Source: Beverwykella pulmonaria | Lineage: Eukaryota > Ascomycota > Dothideomycetes > Pleosporales > Melanommataceae | Length of the DNA: 64,000 bases | Assembly (NCBI GenBank): GCA_001599595.1 | Contig: BCHH01000001.1 | Span: forward strand, 2,265,837-2,329,836 | Reading direction: 5' to 3' | In this document: positions 1 through 11,237 of the stretch, in pieces | Layout: every line of letters begins with the position of its first letter | Position numbering within the stretch: the first letter of the stretch is position 1 | Program-made: the position numbers and the translations under genes | The notes under the pieces: generated by a model | Told to the model about the DNA's origin: nothing | The model's input: only the letters and a program-made list of their open reading frames with translations | Databases searched by the model: none

Positions 1-3000
1 ACGTCCCGACGTCGTCACTGCGGTGACTTTCGTCATTGCTTGGTATGGCAGGTATGGAAACCTCGTAGCAACGGCGTTCGTCTGGCGTTTCTCGTTTGTC
101 GACCTTCTCGATCCTAAATCAAGGTTACCAACCATCGGCAGTGAGTTTTTCAGTAATGTATAGTACAGTAGAGTGTTGTCATATCGATCAGGCGTCAAGG
201 CAGGATGAACTGGAATAGCACCTACGTTATCGGTCGAAGGAAGCCGAGTTTTCATTTAGTAATCAACGGCCGGAAGGTTATACCTGTTGGAGAAGCCTCT
301 GTTCATTCACTCCACCAATGAGAGCAAGACAAAATGACACCTATTCCGGTATCACTCGTCATTTTTGAAATGTGCTGGCTCATGGGTGGTGAAAGGTTCT
401 GGTTGGGGGCGTTATAAGAATGAGCAATACATTTCCCTTTTTGACGGCCGAGAGATGACATATATCTTGTTCTGGTTCTTTCGACTCGCTAGTTTGCGTT
501 CTTGCTTGTGCTTTTTCAATCTTCTGCGCTTGCGTTTCATGATATTGTAGTGTCTGCGTGGGTTTTCGGTAATTGATTGGTCTCCTTGGCAGCCTTGAAG
601 GTGATGGCGGGGCTGGTGAATGGTGGTTGGTGGTCGAAGGTGGCCAGTGACGAAGGCGGGCAGACACTACGTGATGGTGGGGTGTCTGTCATTCGATAAG
701 AGGTGGGAGGTGCAAACCTTATAAGCTTGTGTGCATCGGTTGGAGGGCAGCAGATCGATCGAAGCCATCTTTTGCAAGGGCATTATTTGGATAATGCATG
801 CCTGCTTATGGCCTTCAGTTTAGGACTAAGAGACAACAAAATTTGGGATGAGATGCAGAATTCCATGAATATAACATTATGAGGGCGCGTACCTAGTTTT
901 ACACCAACCCCTTAGTCCTTGCCGTTCCCCTCCCATGTCCGGACGGCTTTCGGTTTGCCGACACACGGGTGCTGCATGACCTTAGGTTTACCCATTTTGC
1001 TATTCCCCGGCGCCCGACCCATTTCTGGCACTGACAGCATTTGGTTGTTCAAACCGTCACTGGTTACCCAAGTGAATGGTAGATGAACGCCCACCATAGC
1101 AAACGCTGCCATTATCGGCAACGCTTTTTCTCTGAACTCCGCTACATCCACACTCGCCAAACATCTCCAAAGCAGCCCTCTGCCGCTACGAATTCCACTG
1201 ACTCGTTGTACATGTTCGGTTTGGGGGGGGGAACGCATATCTCCGGAACAGGATTATCGGCACATCATGCCCAAATCCAAAGCCAGAACATGCATACTAA
1301 GACCGTTATGCAGCAGGTTCCTGCCTCCAGCTTACGCGGCCAGGAGCAAGCCTTCCGTCAGCAGTCGTAAATGGAAGGATAGGCGCAGGACTTGGCAATT
1401 CACCGTTCAGCCTTTTCTGATCCGGTTAGTGCAAGTCTAGATCTAGCACTGACGTCTTATGACGGCAAAAACCCTTGTAGCATATCCATTAAGCTCGGCC
1501 GTGTTGCACCAATGCACCATGGGATCTACAGACTAAATCTCGAGACGAGGTATAGGTGTGGGAATCGACTTACGGGGACGGACGGCGGGTGCCCGCACTG
1601 AAGACCGTAGTGGGAGGGAGTAAACATGGACCGTGCCATCGGACTTTGCTGGGGGAATCTGCAACACTGCCCCAGCGTCACTGCTGCGTGACTGCAAAAC
1701 TTGCAACTTTTCCATTGCAACAGCAGTACGTCAGCGAGTGTTTTCACTGCCGTTGCGGCTTTAGATGCACAATGTACTGTTGAGTATCTGTCTGACTGCT
1801 CCTGCAGGCTGCAGACTGCAGAAATGCCGTTCCCTGTCCGCATTTAAGCTTTTCGAAGTCTCTGGCGCATGAGAGTTGGCGAAACGGTTCCAGAGCCGAG
1901 TTGTCACTGTGCGTCTTTCTAAGTACCCCATCTTTTCTCCTCGATTACTCCAGATTCAACCACTCCCATGTGCTCTCAGACCCAATCCACGCAGTGTTCT
2001 CCAATCGGGGCTGGAAGGGATTAATTTGGGACATATACTCCGGGCCTGCTGTGCAACCGTGACGTCTCCCAACTGCACTGCATTGCATCAATCACAGTAT
2101 CAATAGACAGAATAGGATCATCGTCTTCGGAAGTTGTATACGACATCGTATGAAGATCTTATCTTGATAGGCTATTTACCGGGGTAATTAAACGCCGCTT
2201 TCTCCGACTCTATATATAAGCCTCAAGTACGCTTAACGGAAAATGAGGGGAGCAGATGTTTGAATACGGAAGGTACAGCTTCCACGCAAAGAGTGAATTC
2301 ACGAAACATGGCTAGCATGGTGAGCTGTGTGAGAAACTCTATACCCGTGTGATTTGCACGCTAAATGCAGTATTGGAGATATCTCGTCTCCAGTTATCTT
2401 GCCTACACTCACTGACAGCTTCTTTACGCGGTGATCTTCGAGTGTTCGCCTTACACTATGGTTCGTCTTTCCATCAAATGAGGAATGTAGTCACTGCCAT
2501 CAATCTGCCCTTGCCTTTAAGATACAAATTTCACGATGCGAAGGGTGGAAGGGCCCCGCGCCAAAAGCAAAACACAACCCTTCCAACTCCTTCCGTCATA
2601 TGTCTCTTTCTGCCAGTCCATATACTACACCTGCATGTACATGCACATCTGCAATATTTCTTGTCAGCAGTCGCCAGAGACATGCGTAAGTCACTTGCGA
2701 GGTTCCCCACTCAGTGGCTGATGTCTTGCGGCACAACATGAGCTTGACGGTGAGACGGACCGTCACTGTTCTATCCCACAAGAAGCTGTCACTGTGTCGG
2801 ATCTATTGGTCAATGACAATATGGGCCCATCTGGGACAGTGTCAGCTCTGCACGTTCATCCATGAATGATTTTCGTGTCACTGACCTCTGAGAGCTTCAG
2901 TCGGCTAGGACAATTGCCAAAAGCGTTCTCTCAAAGCAAGTAAGACTACCACCATCAGTTTTGTTCTTGCGCTGATCTTGCCAGTCGAAGTATCGGCCTC

Positions 3001-4237
3001 TCATACCAAAGGTCTGCATCAAAAGGAAGTCAAGATCTTCCCTACACCCACCAGCAGCAAGTCACATCCTTCTTGCGTCTTTCTTTTACTCTTCTGTTTG
3101 TTCTCACTCCAACTTCAGAAATGCTCGATAGTAAAGTGCGGCCTGATGCAAATGCTGCTGGGTGCTATCATCCCGATATTGGGATGAAGTGAGGTCGGAG
3201 TGCACGGGCCATCCGAAGATGGGAAGTGCGGAGCCGAAGGCGGGTACGGGATACGGCTTGGTCAACTGCGACGACTCCTTTTGCCGGATGCGAGACGTTT
3301 CGTGTCCTTCGGACTTTGCGCAGCATCGATTGCGAGAAGATTGGAGATGGGGAGCCATTGAATGTTGAGCGCAAAAGTCGGCGTCGAAAGGATTGAGACC
3401 AATCTGGAGGCATGGCACTTGCTTCTTGGCAGATGAGCATCACATGACCTACGCTTCCACTTCAGCTGCACGTAAACATGCACCTCTGTTAGCTATTTTT
3501 GTGCAGTATGCCCTGCATTGTCATCATCGTTCAACGAGGGAGGTGGCCTAAGGCAAGCATCGGCGTTCTCACTTCCATTTCGAAGGCTTCCCCCTCTCGG
3601 CTAGCTCCAAGATTCGGACTGCCGGTCAGCCTCCTCAATGCATGCACAATTCGCTCCAGGGAACTCCTTGACTCCCTATCGAGCAATCAAAACTGACACT
3701 TTACTGTATCACTATGATTGATGTGTCTTGCACCAACAGCCGAAGCCCTTGCGGACATCTGCCTCGCACCCACGGGCACCCTCAGCCTTGACCTCAGTCA
3801 CCCAGCCACTTTCGGCCCCGCCCATCCCCGAAATCTGCTTGGTCTCACAACGCAGAGCTGCCACTGCCACAGACGAGGCTCTGGGTCTCCTACGGGTGCT
3901 AGTTCACGGAACGGGAACCAGGTCTTTGATTCCAAGACTCACGGGTAAACCGCCACGTTCCGACCAGTTGCCGTGACGGAGAAAGTCAGACGAGAGATGT
4001 GAGGAAAACTCTATGGATGTGGGGAGGAGATGTGCGAGGGCACTCTCCCACATGTAATTGACTGTCTCCATTTCTCCGCTTCAGTACCGGAGCAAGAAAG
4101 AGTATTTATCTCATATCTCGCACCATCGATCCTGAGAAACATCCAACATCCAACATCCACATTCACATCAGCACATCAATCTTCAAGGCTCCGCCACCAA
4201 CAATTCACCAGCCCCATCACACCACACATCAAGTAAA
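1..4237. other. Gene-free region upstream of the melanin reductase
   Basis: I see no convincing gene here. Open frames are short, mostly lack ATG starts, overlap each other on both strands and match no family I know. Two things stand out. GTCACTG occurs at 14, 1056, 1677, 1903, 2490, 2762, 2788 and 2877, with its complement at 645. A canonical TATA element (TATATATAAG) lies at 2211-2220 and is followed only by tiny ATG frames. The last few hundred bases should contain the promoter of the reductase gene; TATTTAT at about 4105 is a possible TATA element. Confidence 0.6.
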
Positions 4238-5177
4238 ATGGCCACTACAATCCCAACCTGGAGCTTGGAGGGCAAGGTCGCCGTTGTCACCGGCTCAGGT
4301 AAGTGCCTGCCACGTACCACGAAATTGAAATTTCTGTCAGCAAGAATATCCGGCTGACAGACGAACAGGTCGTGGTATTGGCAAGGAGATGGCCCTCGAG
4401 CTCGCCAGACGAGGTGCAAAGGTCGTTGTCAACTATGCCAACAGCTCCGAGGCCGCCGATGAGGTCGTCAAGGAGATCAAGGCCATGAAGACCGGTGCCG
4501 ACGCCATTGCTGTCAAGGCCAACGTTGCGAACACCAAAGAGACCGCTAAGCTCATGGACGAGGTGGTCTCCCACTTCGGAAAACTCGACATCTGCTGCTC
4601 CAACTCCGGCGTCGTCTCTTTCGGCCATTTCAAGGATGTGACTGAGGAGGAGTATGACCGCGTTATGAGCATCAACACCCGCGGCCAATTCTTCGTCGCC
4701 AAGGAGGCGTACAAGAGGATGGAAGTCGGCGGCAGGATCATCCTCATGGGTTCCATCACTGGCCAGGCAAAGGGCGTGCCCAAGCATGCCGTCTACTCTG
4801 GTTCCAAGGGTGCCATTGAGACCTTCACCAGGTGCATGGCTATTGGTAGGTACCCACTTCCCGGTGTCAACCGGGTCTCCTGAGCCATAACTATGACTAA
4901 CAATACCTTAGATGCTGGCGAGAAGAAGGTTACCGTCAACTGTGTCGCCCCAGGTGGCATCAAGACCGACATGTACCACGCCGTGTGCCGCGAGTACATC
5001 CCAGGAGGCGAGAAGCTTAGCAACGACCAAGTCGACGAGTATGCCTGCACCTGGTCTCCCCACAACCGTGTCGGTCAGCCCATCGACATTGCTCGCGTCG
5101 TGGCCTTCCTCGCCTCCCAGGACGGCGAGTGGGTGAACGGAAAGGTTCTCGGCATCGACGGTGCTGCCTGCATGTAA
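4238..5177 (+). CDS. brn1: 1,3,8-trihydroxynaphthalene reductase (DHN-melanin pathway)
   Basis: This gene encodes an NADPH-dependent short-chain dehydrogenase that reduces tri- (and tetra-) hydroxynaphthalene in the DHN-melanin pathway of ascomycetes. The exons are 4238-4298, 4369-4845 and 4912-5177, giving 267 residues, the usual length for Brn1/brm2 proteins. The first intron splits the cofactor glycine motif (TGSGRGIG, residues 18-25). The catalytic triad is Ser149, Tyr163 and Lys167. The C-terminal part ([12 protein letters not shown], then [13 protein letters not shown]) closely matches what I recall of the Cochliobolus/Alternaria enzyme. Both introns have GT-AG ends, and CTAAC at about 4896-4900 is a good branch site for the second. 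In Pleosporales this gene commonly lies near the melanin PKS and the Cmr1 regulator. Neither is in this window, so they would have to lie to the left or elsewhere. Only the precise split between tri- and tetrahydroxynaphthalene preference is uncertain. Confidence 0.95.
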
Positions 5178-6724
5178 ATGGGAGAACAGTTAGACCTGGA
5201 GTCTTTTCCTTGTGGTTGTTGTGTGTGATTATGGAAGATGGTATTGATGGAGCATGAATTGGCGTTCTCCATTCTCCTATAATAGATGGACCTCTTTGAA
5301 TTCAAAATCTCAATGATTATATCGTGGTGCCTCTTCTACCCGTGAAGGGCCTTCATGCGCTCTTGCAGTCTACTTGTCGTGCCGCCTCGTGTCCAACGCA
5401 TTCCTCATGCGTCTTGGAATCGACATCCGAGGCTCCGATACTACGATGCCCCCGTATCTAGCGTTGTCATTCAAATCATATGATACATCAGCTGCGTTAT
5501 CGTCTTGCCAGGTAACTTGTGCTATGTGTTCGTTGTGGTTATCCGAAACACGTTGTTGAAGGTAGTTGTCTTATACCATGTTTATAGCATGCTATCACGC
5601 CTTTTTGATGAAAGATTTTTTCAGTACACCACGATGTTTGCGTAGTCAAATTCTTAGTGCGGTAGATGCACCAGTGAAGCTTTCGGGAACGCGATACTAC
5701 TTCTGGCCTAGCGTCTACTCCGCAAGGCTTGCCTAGAACGATCTGGACACTGGGCGTCTGACGCCACCTCGAAACACAACATCAAACATCTCTGTTTGAA
5801 CATCGGGCCACGACCAAGACCATTGAATACTCCAATCCTCCAGATGGAAGATAATGACATGTAAAGGCAAAGCGTGAATAGCTTTGGACGCATGCAGCTC
5901 CCATACTGGTGGAGTCACGATCAGAACTATTCTGTTATCTTCCAACCCCAGCGTCAAGTAAAGGCTCAAATCCACTTAGACTTTTCTCGTATCCACAGCA
6001 TTCCAACTTCGCCCTTCACCGAGAGACACGGCATGATTAGGACCGATCGCAGCCGAAGACACCCATGGTACGACCCATGGCTTGTCGCCCTCTGCTTCAC
6101 AATGCCTCTAGAAACGAAGCGACCACATTAGATCAAGCTCAAGACCATTTCTCTCATAATCATGGGTATGCAAACCATTTATGAGGTAGTAGTAGAGTTT
6201 CACCATGGGAAAATCGTCTCGCACAACACTTCAAGCCAAGCCATCCGTGTCAGATGATTCAAACCAAACACTCTCCCTAGTTCATGAAACTGTAAACAGC
6301 CAAAATTCTTCGGATTGCCAAGTCGGATTCGCAAGAGGCCGACCTCACATCTGCCAAGAATCAACATATCGATGCTTGGCTTCCATAAACGGCCAAGAAG
6401 CAGCCATTATCGGCCTGGGATGCTCAGGTTTGGAGTGGCGATGGGCCTGGCTTGGGCGGATGCAGGAGTTACTTCTTTTTCCGGTGGTGCAACTTGACAC
6501 AGGGAGTTCTGGAAGCGGATATCGGTCACGCCGGTGGGCATGAACTGAGCCGAAGAAATCTTATACTTAACCTCTGGGTCACTTTTGTCCAGAGTACACT
6601 CTCTTCTCAGCCAGCCTGATCAGCAGCTCGTCATTCCTTGCTAATTCTTTGTATTAGACCTTAACTCTTTCTTTCTTAATAATCTATCGTTAATAGCCCA
6701 GGTGGTTATCCTCTTTTCTTCATC
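5178..6724. other. Intergenic region, no gene seen
   Basis: There are only short overlapping frames on both strands, without splice-supported extension or recognisable domains. The last few hundred bases are the likely promoter and 5' leader of the secreted-protein gene, and include a pyrimidine-rich tract before its ATG at 6725. Confidence 0.55.
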
Positions 6725-8589
6725 ATGACGTCTGGTACTGTCTCTTCACTTCTCTTCCTTCTCTTGTGCGCCACGCCATCTCTGGCGCAGAGTGGTGGTC
6801 CTGCGCAACAAGCGCAGTTTAATCAAGTACTTAATCTCAATGGCGATGTAAGTATGGACGCTCTCAATATAGCCTCACAGCACTAATACGTGTCTTTAGA
6901 TGGCACTGAACTCCTTCCAATTCCCCGATGGCTCGAAGATCGAAACGTTCTCGCAAACGCAGCAGCAACTAATTGTTAATCAACAAACCCCCGCGGTCCC
7001 TGCAAACCAAGTCACTGGCTCCACCGGGTCGCCTTTCGTGGCTCTGATGCAAAGCTCCATGTCCATTAATACTAATGGCGCGACCGACCTAGTCGGTGGA
7101 CAAATTGAGCTGGCCATGAACGCCCAAATGATTCAGAGTGCTGGAATCAACCCCGATAACACCTACGTGGCGATGTTATCGCCAGATCGTCAGACCTGGA
7201 TGATCCAAGAGACGATGCGAAGTGTTAATGTGTAAGTCATCTCGCTGCCCAGCATGACCGCAGTAGATGCTAAGTCATAACAGCACCGACAACACTGTCC
7301 GTATGATCAAGCGTACTTCCATGGACGGCGAATACATGGCTCTTGGCCGTCAAACAGCCGTGACTGCCACTTCTCTCACCAACTTCGGCAGTGACCCCTC
7401 CACCCAGGTCAATATCGTTGGAACTGGTCTCCAGGAGAACGAGTTCCAGGATGGTTTCAGAACCTCCGTTCGCGCTACCAACCCTATGACAATGAACGTG
7501 AACGTCAAGGATGGTATTGACTCGAGCATGCTCGCGGCCCTTCAGGGCCAGGATCCAGTCAGTGAGTACTTTCATCGTTTCCGCGAACGGGATAGGGTGA
7601 TCTAATATGAATTGCAGATGACTACCGCTACTCTGTAGTAACGAACCTAAATGCAGTCACTCCCGATCTCAACAAGATGGTGACCGTTGTCCAGATGCCC
7701 AGTAAGTTGTGATACGGCAACCTACTGTATCGACAATCCACTAACCCGTGCTGCAGTCAACGCTGTCCGAATCCAAAAGAAGATGCAGGCTATGGGTATC
7801 CAGCCCGGTGGCCAGGTCTCGCTCGCAGTTGCTCAACGTGGTGTCCGCCAGAACCCCGGTGGTGCCACGGGCCAGCTTGCAGGTGTTGGCGGTGCTGGTG
7901 CTCCTCCTCCTCAGCGTCGTGGAAGGGCTGACTTCAGACGCCAAACTCAAGCTCAGGCTGGCCAGACCCAGGGCCAAACTCCTGCCCAAGGTCAGACTCC
8001 TGCTCAGGGCCAGACTCCTGCTCAAGGCCAGACTCCTGCTCAAGGCCAGACTCCTGCCCAGGGCCAGACTCCTACTCAGGGACAGACCCCTCAACAAGGC
8101 CAAGCCGGAACACCCACGAACAACCAGCCCATTGCACAGACCCTCCTGCTCAATCCTACCTTCACGCCCGTTCAAGCGCAGGCCGTCATCGATCCTGTCA
8201 ACATGCGCATCGCGGTCCCAGTCCGCCAAGTCGATGGAGAATACATTCTTGTCATGGCTAAGGCCGGTGCTGCTCCCCAGGCCCAAGGCCAGGCTCCCCA
8301 GCAAGGCCAGGCTCCCGCTCCTGGGGGACAAGGTCAAGCCCCCCCTGCCGGTGAGGCCCCTCGTCCTGAAGCTCCAGCTGGCGGCAACGGCACTCGCACC
8401 GCCGAAGAGGCTCGACCTGCCGGTGAAGCCAAGCCTAAGCCCGAGCGACGACAAGAGAAGGCGCCCACAGGCTCCATTCTCATCACCATGGAGGAGATTA
8501 ACAAGATGGTCGAGCTACAGAAATGGGGCGGACAGGCACCCATCAGTCAGATGATGAACGACTACGTCAAGAGCCAGACTGGTAAATAG
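6725..8589 (+). CDS. Secreted protein of unknown function with GQTPAQ repeats
   Basis: I do not recognise the family. The five exons are 6725-6847, 6900-7231, 7284-7561, 7618-7701 and 7757-8589, giving 549 residues. All introns are 52-55 bp with GT-AG ends, and phases agree throughout. Residues 1-21 form a typical signal peptide (hydrophobic LLFLLLC core, cleavage near SLA-Q). Residues 22 to about 330 look like a folded domain with many Asn, Thr and Met. Residues of about 341-387 are a tandem six-residue repeat (GQTPAQ and variants, about seven copies), encoded by an 18-bp minisatellite. A Pro/Gln/Ala-rich linker with runs of GQAPQQ follows. The C-terminal 40 residues are charged and probably folded again. 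The layout suggests a secreted or cell-wall protein with an extended spacer. That is inference from composition only. Confidence 0.8.
7961..8100 (+). repeat. 18-bp coding minisatellite (GQTPAQ units)
   Basis: There are about seven imperfect copies of an 18-bp unit (consensus near CAGACTCCTGCTCAAGGC) inside the last exon of the secreted-protein gene. They differ mainly at third codon positions (CAA/CAG, GCT/GCC), so the amino-acid repeat is kept better than the DNA repeat. That is the pattern expected of a selected protein repeat that can still change copy number. Confidence 0.9.
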
Positions 8590-9475
8590 AGAAGTCAGGA
8601 AGAGATGGGAGGGGGACCAGGCGAGGCGGATGGAGAGAGAGAGCACTGGCTTGTTCCATCAATCCCTGCGGGTGCATGTGGTAGTTGGAACGGCTGTAGC
8701 GTTTGATGATAGATTGTTAAAATTCTTGCAAGAAAGAGGCATTCGTTTGTGCGTCTATCTATCGTGCACCTTTGACATTGCTTCTCTATTGTGATGCCTG
8801 GTTACTCCGAGAGGGCTTCATATTGATGCTCATGTCCTCTAAAAGTTCTCAAGGACAACAGCGAGATTATACAACTGCTCCATCTTGAGGAATACCTAAA
8901 AATTGAAAATGAAGTGCATGGAGCAATGACCATACATGGGTGTCAGGTCACTGATAGTGATCTCGGGGTCGGATGTGCGTGGTTCATCGCCGGCAATGGC
9001 ATCGGAGTCGGATGACGTCCGCGTAGATTACTAATACTAGCAAACCGACATCCTCAAATCCAACAAAAACATCGCCATGAAGGTCCGCCCTTTGCTGCTT
9101 GGGGTAATCCATTGTTGCCAAGGCCGATGACTCCTGCTGTTCAAGCTAAGCTAAGATGTTACTCCTCTCATCCTTCCTAATACTTCGACCTCTACAAGCG
9201 ACGAACAGACGTGTTGAAAGCCGAGCATCCATCTTGGCCGACAGTCTCGTTCCATGTAATGCATGCATCGCTAAGATCTCACCCCGAGGCATTACGGCCG
9301 TTCCGGTAAGCGAGCCAATCATCCGGCGCTTTCAAAGTAAGATGCGGCGAGCATGTGGTAAAGTAGCCAACTATAAGAGGAGTTAATATCACCAGAAATA
9401 TCTATCCAGATTTATTTTCCTCATCTCCTACCACTCGCAAACTGACATTCTACCACCTTAACGTTAAAACTCACC
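8590..9475. other. Intergenic region, no gene seen
   Basis: This is the 3' flank of the repeat protein and the promoter of the DUF2855 gene. It is moderately AT-rich with only spurious short frames. A CRE-like ATGACGTC lies near 9013, but nothing else in the sequence supports a function. Confidence 0.5.
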
Positions 9476-10714
9476 ATGGCATCCGCACCAACCATGCACA
9501 TCCTCGACCGAAATAACTACACCAACCACCGCCTTGTAACCTTACCTTCGGATCCTCTCCCCCCTCTCGGCCCCTCTTCCCTCCGCCTGCAATCCAAAAT
9601 TCTCGGACTCACAACCAACAACCTCACGTATGCGAAACTGGGCTTCCTCCTAGGATGGTGGGACGTCTACCCGCAACCGTCGAATACGCCCGCCCCTTAC
9701 AATGATCGCACTACCTACGGCCGCATCTCAGCTTGGGGCTACGCTGAAATACTCGAAAGCACCGTTCCCGACATCCCAGCCGGAAACACCGTGTACGGCT
9801 ATCTGCCCATTAGCACTTTGCCTGAAGACGTTGCAGTTGAAATAGGGCCGTGGAAAAACCAGGTTGTCGTGACGAGCCCTCACCGCCAGCACCTATGGAA
9901 GATCTACAACCGGTACCAAGTCCACATTTCCCTCGCCGAGCTTGAGAAAACCAAGACTATCGACTTCCTCGGCTGGGACGCACTCATGCAAGGCCTCTTC
10001 GGCACATCCTATAACCTCAGCGCGTACGGCTTCGCCTGGATCGAAAAGAACCGCATCCACCCAAGCGGAGCTGGGGAATGGACGCTCAAAGACGCAGAAT
10101 TGGACAACGCAACAGTCGTATGTCTCTCCGCGAGCGGGAAAACATCCATGGCTTTTGCGCACCAGCTGCGGCATAACCGGCCAGCGAGACACCAGCCGCA
10201 GACCATCATTGGCGTCTGTTCGGAGGCATCAAAAGCTACAACTGTGAAGAGCGGGTTTTATAATAAAGTGATGCTGTACTCGGACGCCGAGGCTGCGAAG
10301 AAATTCATTGAAGAGAATGGTTCACGCCGCGTTGTCCTCTTCGACTTTGGCGCGAGAGAAGGCGCAACCAAGATATGGAATGACGTCCTTTCTACGGTTT
10401 CACAGCCGTTTACTTTGGTAGGCGTGGGCGGAGAGGTCAAGGCGATGACGCAGGAGGATGTCGCGAAGATGATGCAGCAGTTACCCAATAGGATCCAGGT
10501 TAATGCTAATACGTTGAGGGAGAAGGGACTGGAGGTTGGTGGAGACGATTATCTCGACCTGTTTTATGAAAAATTCGATGAGTTTAAGGCGGCGGGTGGC
10601 ATTCCTGGGGTGACTTTGAAGTGGGGAGAGGGTATGGAAGCATGGGAGGAGGGATGGGAGAGGCTTTGCAAGGATGAGGTTGGGGCGGATACGGGGTTGG
10701 TGATTAGACTGTAA
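9476..10714 (+). CDS. DUF2855 family protein
   Basis: This is a single-exon gene of 412 residues. The ATG is in an excellent fungal context (CACCATGGC), and no intron is needed. The whole length resembles the DUF2855 family, found widely in fungi and bacteria, whose function is not established to my knowledge. Visible family features are the N-terminal segment with YAKLGFLLGWWDVYP, the WGYAEILES / GYLPIST block, and a central CLSASGKTSMAFAHQL stretch that resembles a nucleotide-binding turn in medium-chain reductase-like folds. A relation to quinone oxidoreductases is possible, but I would not assign an activity. There is no signal peptide or membrane segment. It is not obviously linked to its neighbours. 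Confidence 0.85.
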   Translation: MASAPTMHILDRNNYTNHRLVTLPSDPLPPLGPSSLRLQSKILGLTTNNLTYAKLGFLLGWWDVYPQPSNTPAPYNDRTTYGRISAWGYAEILESTVPDIPAGNTVYGYLPISTLPEDVAVEIGPWKNQVVVTSPHRQHLWKIYNRYQVHISLAELEKTKTIDFLGWDALMQGLFGTSYNLSAYGFAWIEKNRIHPSGAGEWTLKDAELDNATVVCLSASGKTSMAFAHQLRHNRPARHQPQTIIGVCSEASKATTVKSGFYNKVMLYSDAEAAKKFIEENGSRRVVLFDFGAREGATKIWNDVLSTVSQPFTLVGVGGEVKAMTQEDVAKMMQQLPNRIQVNANTLREKGLEVGGDDYLDLFYEKFDEFKAAGGIPGVTLKWGEGMEAWEEGWERLCKDEVGADTGLVIRL

Positions 10715-11237
10715 AGGTATTTGGGTGATGGCAGAGTGGTGGATGAGGCATGACTTGATGAAGGATATGTTCAGAACAGCGCAGTCTGGCTAGTAACGAT
10801 GGATCCTGATCATAATCAAGAGCTGGGCTGTGAAAGGAACAACACTGAAGGCTCAAGAGCCCCTTCTATGAACTAAAAGCAAAACTATTTTTAAGATTCC
10901 AATAGTGGAGCAGAGAACGGAACATATCAATGATACGTCTACTCTCTGACATCTGTCCCGTTTAATCCGCAAGCCAATTGCAACCAACGCAAGGATACCG
11001 AAACAGGTCTAGCGTATACGCACCTCTCGTGTTCACCATCTTACCTACCTCGGCCATGGTCGCCTCCATCAGCTTACCCTTCTAATCCCTCCATCGAATG
11101 TCCGCTACATCTTAACATCGCCTAATTATACCGTTCCAGGGAGGTACCCCAGATCAGGTCGGCGACTCCTCTACGGTATCCTCTGTGAATATAAAGACCG
11201 CTCCAATTCCCTTTAATCGCTTTCCTATTTGGACAGA
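10715..11237. other. Intergenic region, no gene seen
   Basis: About 520 bp between two plus-strand genes. I see no conserved frame and no RNA gene. The downstream part is presumably the promoter of the MBL-fold hydrolase gene. Confidence 0.5.

Noticed and set aside
7741..8454. Long minus-strand frame of 237 codons opposite the repeat protein
   Set aside because: It is the antisense shadow of the GQTPAQ repeat. Its Ser/Leu repeats mirror the 18-bp unit.
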